Shown here piece after piece: positions 34,227-43,241 of a stretch of 43,241 nt of DNA. The first letter of the stretch is position 1. The number at the start of each line of letters is the position of its first letter. Source of the stretch: Petrotoga sp. 9PWA.NaAc.5.4 (GTDB taxonomy: Bacteria; Thermotogota; Thermotogae; Petrotogales; Petrotogaceae); the NCBI RefSeq assembly GCF_002895485.1, contig NZ_AZRK01000045.1, positions 1 through 43,241 on the forward strand. The letters run 5' to 3'. The notes below the pieces were generated by a model that saw nothing but the letters and a program-made list of their open reading frames with translations, was not told the origin of the DNA and ran no database searches. The translations under genes and the position numbers were made by a program.

Positions 34227-36639
34227 ATTCTGTCCTTGCTATAATTTCTTCTTGTAGTCCTTTTGGAAGATTTACAAAATAATCACTGTATCCTGCTACT
34301 CTAACCATCAAATCTTGAAAATCTTTTGGCCTTTTTTGAGCTTCTCTTAACAATTCTGTACTTACGACGTTAAACTGCACGTGATGACCACCCATTAGAA
34401 AAAAGGTTTTTATTACCTGCGCTAACTTTTTAATATTATCTTTACTGTTCATTAAGCCCGGACTTAGCCTTTGATTAAGTAGTGCACCACCTGTCTTGTC
34501 CCAATCACATTTTGACACAGACCTAAAAACAGCTGCAATACCTTTTTTATCACTCCCTTGAACTGGTGAAACACCTTCAGAAACTGGTTCCCCAGCTTTT
34601 CTTCCATCAGGAGTTGCTTCTGTTACCTTCCCAAAATAAACATGTACTGTAGTTGGTAAAAAATAAGCCCTTTTTGAAGCTTTTCTTATTGGAGAAGGTG
34701 GATAACTTTCAATCATATCAACTATTTTTTCAACCAAAGATTTTGCTATAAAATCTGCATAATCATTGTCTTCACCATATTTTGGAGTTTTGTTCAAAAT
34801 TACTTGTCTTAAATATTCAAAATCTCCTTCAAAATTCGAATTTAAAGCTTTAAGAAGCTCATTCATTATAGTATTTTTTTGATCAAATACATGGTATTTC
34901 AAAGATGTCAGGCTATAAGTAATAGTTCCAAGCCCTACTATTTGAATATACTGAGTATTATACTTTGCACCACCACTGTTATAATCTTTGGCTTTTTCAA
35001 CACAATCCTCTATCCATAAAGATAAAAAAGGAACAGGAAAGTGCTTGGCAAATATACTTTCTATAATATCGTTCCCTTTCATTTTAATATCCAAAAAATA
35101 TTTAATTTGATTCATATAAGCGTCCCATAACTCTTCAAAACTTTTAAATGCGCGAGGATCGCCAGTACTTAATCCAATCTTTTTTCCAGATTTTGGATCA
35201 ACACCATTGTTCAATGTAATTTCTAAGATTTTAGGTAAGTTGAAATATCCAGTCAAAATATAAGATTCTTTTCCAAAAGAACCACTTTCAACGCAACCAC
35301 TTACTCCAGCGGTTCTGGCATCTTCTAAAGATTTCCCTTGCCTTAGCATTTTAAGCAAAACTCCATCGAAATTGAAAAAAGGAGGTTCTCCAAATCCTGG
35401 TCCCACAACTTCTAACGCTTTAATAATAAAATGCTCAGGATTTTTAACGCTTACTTGTACAGCTGTATTGGGTTGCAAAGTTCTCATTTCACTTAATACT
35501 TCTAATATCAAATAAGAAACTTCATTTACTCCATTAGAACCATCTTTTTTTAATCCCCCGACATTTATTTTTGTGAAATCGTTGTAGGTAAAACTTTCTT
35601 CGGCAGTGACTCTAACTTTCGGAACGGCAGGTTGGTTATTGAATTTTATCCAAAATGCTTCTAATAGTTCTTTAGCTTGTTCACTACTCAGTGATCCCTC
35701 AGCAATTTCTTTCTCATAAAAAGGATATAAATGTTGATCTAATCTCCCAGGGTTGAAAGAGTCCCATGGATTGGTTTCATATACCACACCTACATGTATG
35801 AACCAATAATGTTGTAAAGCTTCCCAATAACTGGTTGGAGCATGTGCAGGAACATGCTCACATATTTGAGACATCTTTTCTAACTCAACTTTTCTCTCAA
35901 CATCTTTTTCTTCTTTAGCTAAATCTTTCAACTTTTTCGAATATCTTTTGGCATATATCAAAATAGCATCTGCAGAAATATCCATCGCTTTTAATTCTTC
36001 TAATTTATCGTAATATAACGAATCCGTAGGAGATAACTCTTTTATTTTATTTTTTATCTTTTCTTTAATATCTAATATGCCAGTTTTGAATATCCTTTCT
36101 CCACCAGCAGTGTGCCCAGGTGCTCTTTGTTCCATAAATTCTGTCCATATACCGGCATTATATGCTTCTATCCATTCTTTTGGCAGATTTTCAAAAATTA
36201 TCTCTCTTGTCGTTTTGCTCTTCCAAAAAGGAATAATATCTTTTTCATATATTTTTTTAGTTTCTTCATCTACCTTGTATGGCATATTTTCTCTTTTATC
36301 TAAAGTTTCAAGATCCTCTAAATCGTGGGTACATATTTCGGGATAAGTAGGTACTTGTTGAGGTCCTGTCCCACGAAGTCCAACTATCAACTGACCCTCT
36401 TCGACAGGAAGACTTACCCTTTCCATCAAATATTTAAAAGCCATTGCTTTTTTTACTGGTTCAGATTTTCCATCCGCAAAACCACTTTTATAGAATTCGG
36501 TAATTAATCTCGCTCGTTCATTTGAGATTTTTACTTCGGTACCAATACTTTCTTCACGCAATTTTGCGATACGATGATTCAATGATTTTAGAGAAGAACG
36601 TCTTTTAGAGAGTTCTTCTTCGACTTTTGTTTGTGACAA
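34213..36639 (-). CDS. hypD: Glycyl radical enzyme, probable trans-4-hydroxy-L-proline dehydratase
   Basis: An 808-residue glycyl radical enzyme. The radical glycine is Gly783 in RVAGYSDYF; the thiyl cysteine and base are Cys449 and Glu451 in SGCVES. Comparing with the HypD active-site residues as I remember them, I find Phe168, His176, Asp293, Ser349, Asp354, Phe355, Tyr465 and Thr663 all in place, with a constant numbering offset (+15/+16, then +18). HypD converts trans-4-hydroxy-L-proline to pyrroline-5-carboxylate, which ProC reduces to proline. No proC gene is in this window. It is not pyruvate formate-lyase, which has a Cys-Cys pair. The HypD assignment is from remembered residues, not a search; another small-molecule dehydratase is possible. 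Confidence 0.75.
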   Translation of the reverse strand: MSQTKVEEELSKRRSSLKSLNHRIAKLREESIGTEVKISNERARLITEFYKSGFADGKSEPVKKAMAFKYLMERVSLPVEEGQLIVGLRGTGPQQVPTYPEICTHDLEDLETLDKRENMPYKVDEETKKIYEKDIIPFWKSKTTREIIFENLPKEWIEAYNAGIWTEFMEQRAPGHTAGGERIFKTGILDIKEKIKNKIKELSPTDSLYYDKLEELKAMDISADAILIYAKRYSKKLKDLAKEEKDVERKVELEKMSQICEHVPAHAPTSYWEALQHYWFIHVGVVYETNPWDSFNPGRLDQHLYPFYEKEIAEGSLSSEQAKELLEAFWIKFNNQPAVPKVRVTAEESFTYNDFTKINVGGLKKDGSNGVNEVSYLILEVLSEMRTLQPNTAVQVSVKNPEHFIIKALEVVGPGFGEPPFFNFDGVLLKMLRQGKSLEDARTAGVSGCVESGSFGKESYILTGYFNLPKILEITLNNGVDPKSGKKIGLSTGDPRAFKSFEELWDAYMNQIKYFLDIKMKGNDIIESIFAKHFPVPFLSLWIEDCVEKAKDYNSGGAKYNTQYIQIVGLGTITYSLTSLKYHVFDQKNTIMNELLKALNSNFEGDFEYLRQVILNKTPKYGEDNDYADFIAKSLVEKIVDMIESYPPSPIRKASKRAYFLPTTVHVYFGKVTEATPDGRKAGEPVSEGVSPVQGSDKKGIAAVFRSVSKCDWDKTGGALLNQRLSPGLMNSKDNIKKLAQVIKTFFLMGGHHVQFNVVSTELLREAQKRPKDFQDLMVRVAGYSDYFVNLPKGLQEEIIARTEYEEI

Positions 36640-36670
36640 TTTCTATCCCACCCCCAAACGAAAAGAACCA

Positions 36671-38452
36671 TTATATACTTTTCGTATTTTCTTTTAACCA
36701 TTCTTTCTCTTCAACCTCTAAATAAGGAGATAACTTGTCGAATACTTGCTTATGATATTCATTTAACCATTTTTTCTCTTTTATAGTTAGCAAGGTTACA
36801 TATATACCTTTTAAATCTATTGGACAAAAAGATAAAGGTTGAAATCTCATAAATTTTCCAGAATCAGTAGTTATATCTTCTTCTACTACCGTTACATTTT
36901 CAATTCTAACCCCATGTTTACCTTCTTTGTATACTCCAGGTTCTATAGTTAATATCATACCTTCTTCTAATACAACTTCATTGTATTTATTGGAAATACT
37001 TTGCGGACCTTCATGAACATTTAATAGAAAACCAACACCATGTCCAGTTCCGCATTTGTAATCTAAACCTTCTTGCCATAGTGGATATCTTGCTAAAACA
37101 TCAAGATTTGTTCCCGTTGCACCATAAAGAAATTTAGAATTTATTAAATTTATATGCGCCTTCAAAGTAAGTGTAAAATCACGTTTTTCTTCGTCTGTTA
37201 TGGGTCCTAAGATGATAGTTCTTGTTATGTCAGTCGTTCCATCAAGATATTGGCCTCCAGAATCAACTAAAAACATTTTTTCATTTTTTAATTCATAATT
37301 AGACTTTCCCTCTTCGGGTTTGTAATGCATCATAGCAGCGTTTTCTTTGTAAGCAGCAATCGTATCAAAACTTGGTTCAATAAATTCTTCTTGTTGACGT
37401 CTAAAATCTTCTAATTGTTTTGAAGCAGATACTTCAGTAATTTTAGTTTTACCAATGTTTTTATCAAGCCAATATATGAATTTCACCAAAGCTACTCCAT
37501 CTTTGATATAAGCATTTTTTTGATTTTTTATTTCCACTTCATTTTTTATAGATTTTAAATAAGTAGTTATATTAGTGCCTTTTATTATTTTGCAACGTCC
37601 TGGTATATTTTTATAAAGCCATCTATTTATCTTTGAAGGATCTAAAAATACTTTGCTTCCTGATGGAATATTTTCTATTTCTTCTACTATCTTATCGTAT
37701 TCTTTAATTTCAACACCGTTTTCTTTCAAATGACTTTTCACTTTTTCATTTATTTTATTTTTATTTACAAATATAAATGCATTATCTTCAGAAATTAAAG
37801 CATAAGAAATAATTACTGGATTTTTTGGAATATCTCTCCCTCTTATATTATACAACCATGCTATATCATCGAGACTTCCAATTAAAAAATGTGTGGATCC
37901 TTTGTTAGTCATCTCTTTCCTAACTTCCTCTAATTTCTCTTTAGTAGTTTTACCAGCATATTTTACATCGTGAACAAAAGCTTCGCTTTGTGGGAGTGCT
38001 GGCCTATCCACCCATATTTTACCTATCAGGTCATAATCGTCAATTATTTTTATCTTCTTTTTAAAAACTTCTTTTTCTAAACTTTCGTATTCTTTTTGAG
38101 AAAAAGTTTTCCCATCAAATCCAATAGTATCTCCTTCATTTAACAAATCTTTCAACCATTGAGAATACGTTGGGAAACCAGGAATACCGATTTTGCACAG
38201 TTTTATACCACTTCCTTCAAGCTCTTTTTCTGCTTGAATAAAGTATCTCCCGTCTGTCCAAAGAATAGCTTCCTTTTGAGTAATTACCACCGTTCCTGCG
38301 GAACCTGTAAACCCTGAGATCCATACCCTTGTTTTATAATAATCAGCAATATATTCCGACTGGTGTGGATCAGATGTTGGAACTACGTAAGCTGTAATCC
38401 CCATTCTTTGCATTAACTCCCTCAGCCTATTAATCCTTTCTTTAACTTCCAT
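36671..38452 (-). CDS. Xaa-Pro aminopeptidase (M24B, APP1-like)
   Basis: A 593-residue, three-domain aminopeptidase P. Two creatinase-like N-terminal domains precede the pita-bread catalytic domain (about residues 310-593). All metal ligands are present: Asp397 in LVDSGG, Asp408 in DGTTDITRT, His471 in GTGHGVG, Glu504 in TIEPGVY and Glu518 in RIENV. The length and domain layout resemble eukaryotic APP1 rather than the shorter bacterial PepP. It removes the residue before proline and would be expected to act on X-hydroxyproline bonds too. There is no signal peptide. It sits between the GH127 and glycyl radical enzyme genes, 64 and 31 nt away, clearly in the operon. Confidence 0.92.
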   Translation of the reverse strand: MEVKERINRLRELMQRMGITAYVVPTSDPHQSEYIADYYKTRVWISGFTGSAGTVVITQKEAILWTDGRYFIQAEKELEGSGIKLCKIGIPGFPTYSQWLKDLLNEGDTIGFDGKTFSQKEYESLEKEVFKKKIKIIDDYDLIGKIWVDRPALPQSEAFVHDVKYAGKTTKEKLEEVRKEMTNKGSTHFLIGSLDDIAWLYNIRGRDIPKNPVIISYALISEDNAFIFVNKNKINEKVKSHLKENGVEIKEYDKIVEEIENIPSGSKVFLDPSKINRWLYKNIPGRCKIIKGTNITTYLKSIKNEVEIKNQKNAYIKDGVALVKFIYWLDKNIGKTKITEVSASKQLEDFRRQQEEFIEPSFDTIAAYKENAAMMHYKPEEGKSNYELKNEKMFLVDSGGQYLDGTTDITRTIILGPITDEEKRDFTLTLKAHINLINSKFLYGATGTNLDVLARYPLWQEGLDYKCGTGHGVGFLLNVHEGPQSISNKYNEVVLEEGMILTIEPGVYKEGKHGVRIENVTVVEEDITTDSGKFMRFQPLSFCPIDLKGIYVTLLTIKEKKWLNEYHKQVFDKLSPYLEVEEKEWLKENTKSI

Positions 38453-38515
38453 AAAGTATTCTCCTTTGATCTTGTTGAATTTTTACAATTATATCAAATT
38501 ATTAATCTAAATTTT

Positions 38516-40390
38516 TTATTTTTTTAACCACACAACCATAGGACCTTTACTTCTATTTGCCCAGGCAAAATATGGAATAAGATTAATTTTAATTTGTTCT
38601 TTGTCTGTTTTAATACTTCCTATTTTTGTGTATAATTTTTCTTCCCAATCTTTTAATTCTTCAAAGCATCCCTTTGCTTTTAATTTTATTATCTTTTTAT
38701 TTTCTATTTCTGCGTTTTCTTCTTCTACTTCTCCGTTTATATCGATTATATAGTTCCAAACATCTCCTTCTTTGTTATCTGTTTTTTCTGCACAGTACAC
38801 TAAAGGTCCTCTTTTTATAGCTACTTTCCCAATATTTTCCCTCACAAAAGGGTGACTTTCTATATATTTCATAGTCATTGGAAAACCTAATTCAACTTTA
38901 TGACCACCCTTCCAATTTTTTTGGATTCTCAAAAAACCTTTTTCCATATTTTTGGGGACTTTCTCTCCATCCACTTCTATTTCAAAATTATCTACCCATG
39001 AAGGTATTCTTAGAAATATATTGAAAGTATTATCTTCTTCTGTTGAAATATTTATTTCTATCTTTCCTGTCCACGGATAATCTGTTTCTTGTGTTAGTTT
39101 TACTTTACTATTTTTATATTCTAAATTAGCTTCACTACCTTCGTACAGATTAATGTAAATTCCATCCTTAGATGTTGCATACATGTATCCAGGAAAAGAA
39201 GTTAATGTTCTTGCTATGTTTGGTGGGCAACAAGCACAGTCATACCATGATTTTCTTCTGTGTTTTCCTCTGTCTTCAAGTGGATTAACGTAGAAATAAT
39301 TTTTACCATCGATTGATAATCCTGAGAGCAACCCATTGTATAATATTAGTTCCATTAAATCAACGTATTTTGCTTCACCTGTTGCTAAAAACATTCTGTA
39401 ATTCCACATGAATGAAGCTATTGCTGCACATGTTTCTGTGTACGCTCTTTTGTTTGGAAGTTCATATTCTTCTCCAAAAGCTTCACCTTCATATCTTGAG
39501 CCTATTCCTCCTGTTACATACATTTTTTTAGTGATTAAATTATTCCAAAGTCTTTCTAAAGTAGAGAATATTTCTTCATCACCTGTTTCTAAATATATAT
39601 CAGTTGCTCCATTACAAAGATACAACATTCTCACTGCATGCCCAGTCATTTCTTCCAATTCTTTGAAAGGTTTGTGATCTATATAATATTCAGGATTAAA
39701 GAATTTGTAGGTACTTGCATATCCATTTCCCCTTTCTTCTAAGAAATATTTAGCAAGGTTTAAATATTTTTGATTTTTTGTTTCACGGTATAGCTCAACT
39801 AACGCCATTTCAATTTCCGGATGCCCTGGAGCCCCTCTTTTTTTATTTGGGCCAAAGGTATTCGCAATTAAATCAGCAAATTTAATTGCCACATCTAAAA
39901 GTGTGTCTTCTCCAGTTACCCTTTTATGAGCAACAGCTGCTTGTATTAAATGACCTGCACAGTATAATTCATGTTTTGTTGCTAAATCACTCCATCTTTC
40001 TTTCTTTCTCTCAAAAGTAAAGTAGGTATTTAAATATCCATTTTCGTCTTGTGCTTCTTTGATTTCTTGAATAGTTCTATCTACTTTTTCTTTTAACTCT
40101 CTATCACCTGTAAATAATAATGCATAAGAAGCTGCTTCAAGCCATTTATACACATCAGAATCACTAAACACCATTCCCTTAAAAGAACCTTCTTTTTTAC
40201 CAGAAGCTATTAAAAAATTATCTATCGTTCCAACTTTTTCCAACATTTCATACTGCGAAAAGATTGTAACTCTTAACATCTTTTCTAAATATTCACCCAT
40301 GAAACCATTTATTTTCACTGAGTCAATAGAAAATGGCGTTATTTTGTTTTTAGACGAATCTAAAAAGTTTATTATCTTTGCACTCTTCAT
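38516..40390 (-). CDS. GH127-family beta-L-arabinofuranosidase
   Basis: A 624-residue glycoside hydrolase of family 127 (former DUF1680). I start at the ATG at 40390 because AAGGAG lies upstream; the longer frame runs back into a hairpin. The (alpha/alpha)6 barrel includes GHLIQAAVAH near residue 146. The unusual zinc/cysteine active site is visible: Glu303 (acid/base position), Glu319 and Cys321 in TETCA, and Cys387/Cys388 in CACCPPN. HypBA1 of Bifidobacterium, the type enzyme, removes beta-L-arabinofuranose from hydroxyproline-linked arabinooligosaccharides; related families can have other specificities. There is no signal peptide, so it acts in the cytoplasm on imported material. Confidence 0.9.
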   Translation of the reverse strand: MKSAKIINFLDSSKNKITPFSIDSVKINGFMGEYLEKMLRVTIFSQYEMLEKVGTIDNFLIASGKKEGSFKGMVFSDSDVYKWLEAASYALLFTGDRELKEKVDRTIQEIKEAQDENGYLNTYFTFERKKERWSDLATKHELYCAGHLIQAAVAHKRVTGEDTLLDVAIKFADLIANTFGPNKKRGAPGHPEIEMALVELYRETKNQKYLNLAKYFLEERGNGYASTYKFFNPEYYIDHKPFKELEEMTGHAVRMLYLCNGATDIYLETGDEEIFSTLERLWNNLITKKMYVTGGIGSRYEGEAFGEEYELPNKRAYTETCAAIASFMWNYRMFLATGEAKYVDLMELILYNGLLSGLSIDGKNYFYVNPLEDRGKHRRKSWYDCACCPPNIARTLTSFPGYMYATSKDGIYINLYEGSEANLEYKNSKVKLTQETDYPWTGKIEINISTEEDNTFNIFLRIPSWVDNFEIEVDGEKVPKNMEKGFLRIQKNWKGGHKVELGFPMTMKYIESHPFVRENIGKVAIKRGPLVYCAEKTDNKEGDVWNYIIDINGEVEEENAEIENKKIIKLKAKGCFEELKDWEEKLYTKIGSIKTDKEQIKINLIPYFAWANRSKGPMVVWLKK

Positions 40391-40418
40391 TTTAATTACT
40401 CTCCTTAAAAATAATATT

Positions 40419-40439
40419 AAAAGGGGCAAAGCCCCTTTT
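40419..40439 (-). terminator. Hairpin between the GH51 and GH127 genes
   Basis: AAAAGGGGC / GCCCCTTTT, a 9-bp perfect stem with a 3-nt loop, followed on the minus strand by a broken T-run (AATATTATTTTT). It is inside the 68-nt gap in the operon, so it may give partial termination and set the ratio of GH51 to downstream enzymes. Confidence 0.65.
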
Positions 40440-40458
40440 ATTTAATAAAGAATATTTT

Positions 40459-41958
<1,500 letters not shown>

Positions 41959-41990
41959 CTAAAAACCTCCCTAAATAAAGTTGCATATCC

Positions 41991-42192
41991 ACTTTAGAAA
42001 TTCCAAAATCCTTATTATATGTATATTTTAGCATTGATTTTTTTACAAAATACCTCCCCACTTCTAATCCTTACTAATTCCTAATTTCTTTACCTTTTTC
42101 GGTACTTGTACCGAAGGAAGGGGGAGAGGGCTCCGCCCTGGACCCATTTTAAATTCAAATGCTTATTTTCTGAAGATTATCATTTCTAAAGT
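41991..42192 (-). repeat. 202-bp element, copy K (faces the arabinose operon)
   Basis: The cleanest full copy: ends ACTTTAGAAAT (41991-42001) and ATTTCTAAAGT (42182-42192), core GGGCTCCGCCCTGGACCC near 42128, and a perfect hairpin TTCGGTAC / GTACCGAA at 42098-42115. Its end lies 32 nt upstream of the GH51 ATG. The remaining DNA of the 357-bp gap (about 42193-42315) is AT-rich with no gene; a TATTAT-like -10 is possible there, but I see no convincing -35. Confidence 0.88.
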
Positions 42193-42315
42193 CCCTATAA
42201 AATTGCATCCATTTTAGTCTATAATAGAAATTTACTAATCCCACTATTGCAAATTCTTCTTATCTTTTCAAAAAAATGAGACTTTCTAAGTCAAAAATTC
42301 AACATTCAAGAATAA

Positions 42316-43092
42316 TTAATAACTAAAATATTTGGGGTTCGTCATACCTCCCTCACCATCAAAATCTCCAAAAATATCTTTTAACCATTCTATGCTATCA
42401 TCCACCCAGTTAGGTACCCTATTACAGAAAGATATATTAGGTGCCGTAACTGCTGATTTACATGATGAAAAACCATGTGGCCCATATCCATAAATATGGC
42501 TTTCAAATGCAACTCCTGCTTTATCAAGTGCATCCATAAACTTAAGAGAATTTGTGATAGGAACTATATCGTCTGTACGTGTTGCAAAGATGAAACATGG
42601 ACATGTATTCTTGTCAACTTTATCCCATGTTGACGGTGCTGATAGTAAGCACTCATGTACCGTATCTTCAGTTGTAATTGCATATCCCAATAAAGCTGCA
42701 TTAGGCCTATTCTTTGCCATGGTAGCCGCAGCAGAAGCAAGATGACCGCCAGCAGAAAATCCCAAAACTGTAATTTTATCTTCATAAATATTCCACTCAT
42801 CCGCTTTCGATCTTATTAGTCTCATAGCTTGTTCATAATCATTCAATGGATTTGGCCATAACGCATCTTTTTTCACTGAATAGCGAAGTACAAAAGCTTG
42901 ATATCCTACCCTTAAATATTCAAATGCAATTATTTCTGATTCTCTTTCGGAACACATTTGATACCCTCCACCAGGAATTATAAGTATCGCTGGTCGTTTT
43001 TTAATAAAACTGAATTCGCCTTCCACTGGTTGAGTTAATGATGTTAGGGTAACATTTCTTTCCTTATTTAACACAAAAACTTCCACATTCAC
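42316..43092 (-). CDS. Alpha/beta-hydrolase esterase (acetyl-xylan-esterase-like)
   Basis: A 258-residue alpha/beta hydrolase of the BD-FAE / acetyl-xylan esterase-like group. The oxyanion segment LIIPGGGYQ is at residues 37-45, nucleophile Ser113 in GFSAGGH, acid Asp174 or Asp175 in TRTDDIVP and His206 in YGPHGFS. There is no signal peptide, so the likely substrates are imported acylated oligosaccharides. The start is GTG at 43092 with GAGGGGG upstream. It is on the same strand as the arabinose operon, but element K and 350 bp separate them; a joint role is plausible but not shown. Confidence 0.85.
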   Translation of the reverse strand: MNVEVFVLNKERNVTLTSLTQPVEGEFSFIKKRPAILIIPGGGYQMCSERESEIIAFEYLRVGYQAFVLRYSVKKDALWPNPLNDYEQAMRLIRSKADEWNIYEDKITVLGFSAGGHLASAAATMAKNRPNAALLGYAITTEDTVHECLLSAPSTWDKVDKNTCPCFIFATRTDDIVPITNSLKFMDALDKAGVAFESHIYGYGPHGFSSCKSAVTAPNISFCNRVPNWVDDSIEWLKDIFGDFDGEGGMTNPKYFSY

Positions 43093-43241
43093 GTTTTGTT
43101 CCCCCTCTTTTGATAATTTCTCCTTATATTGCTCTGCTCATTAGGTTTTCCTGAAATACTCCCTAAAAAAGCAATAATTAACTAGGTTATTAGAACTGCC
43201 ATTTAATCTTTTCCCTTTTATTTCATCACTCATACAACCAG

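Noticed and set aside
34213-36639. Pyruvate formate-lyase
   Set aside because: The active site has a single Cys (GCVES) rather than the Cys-Cys pair, and the activase has two additional ferredoxin clusters.
38516-40429. Longer GH127 form starting at 40429 with a hydrophobic N-terminus
   Set aside because: The extra 13 residues are encoded by the intergenic hairpin region and there is a good ribosome-binding site before the ATG at 40390; I do not take it as a signal peptide.
43093-43241. A gene at the right edge
   Set aside because: No frame with a ribosome-binding site or recognisable motif is visible in these 149 bases; it looks like the leader of the esterase gene.

Overview
The window is AT-rich DNA from a low-GC bacterium. 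The gene content (SufCBDSU, AckA, class II aldolase, AraR/AraM arabinose genes, glycyl radical chemistry) fits a fermentative anaerobe. I suspect a member of the Thermotogota, possibly Petrotoga-like, but that is inference from gene content and was not checked by any search. Most of the window is ordinary chromosome, densely packed and well annotated by protein motifs. No phage, IS transposase or CRISPR array is visible.

Layout. 1-5.7 kb: the 5' end of a gene leaving the window, then a minus-strand sufC-B-D-S-U operon for Fe-S cluster assembly ending in a CoA-binding protein. 6.1-8.7 kb: gamma-carbonic-anhydrase-like protein, a repeat-rich spacer with a candidate small RNA, and a PHP phosphoesterase. 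8.9-15.2 kb: primary sigma factor, acetate kinase, aldolase, SYLF-domain protein and UDP-GlcNAc 2-epimerase. 15.3-21.3 kb: tRNA-Leu(GAG) with its own promoter and terminator, a ComEC-like membrane protein, GcvH, and a manganese (yybP-ykoY) riboswitch ahead of a P-type Ca2+/Mn2+ ATPase. 21.4-31 kb: ECF S component, S9 peptidase, aminotransferase, a rluD/DUF5693-like/membrane-protein operon, a GNAT and dihydrolipoyl dehydrogenase. 31-42 kb: a seven-gene minus-strand operon. 42.3-43.1 kb: an esterase.

The most interesting region is the 31-42 kb operon. Its order is GH51 alpha-L-arabinofuranosidase, GH127 beta-L-arabinofuranosidase, Xaa-Pro aminopeptidase, a glycyl radical enzyme with every active-site residue I recall for trans-4-hydroxy-L-proline dehydratase (HypD), its radical-SAM activase, AraR and AraM. 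These are the activities needed to strip arabinose from arabinosylated hydroxyproline peptides (plant extensins and related glycoproteins), release the imino acid and dehydrate it. I propose it as a hydroxyproline-rich glycoprotein utilization operon; this is an inference that can be tested.

The second theme is a family of about 201-bp elements with terminal inverted repeats, often expanded internally in about 136-bp tandem units, found at eleven intergenic loci. At all eleven the same end faces the start codon of the adjacent gene. Two good promoters lie upstream of copies, so at least some copies are transcribed as 5' leaders, and one internal hairpin shows compensatory base changes.
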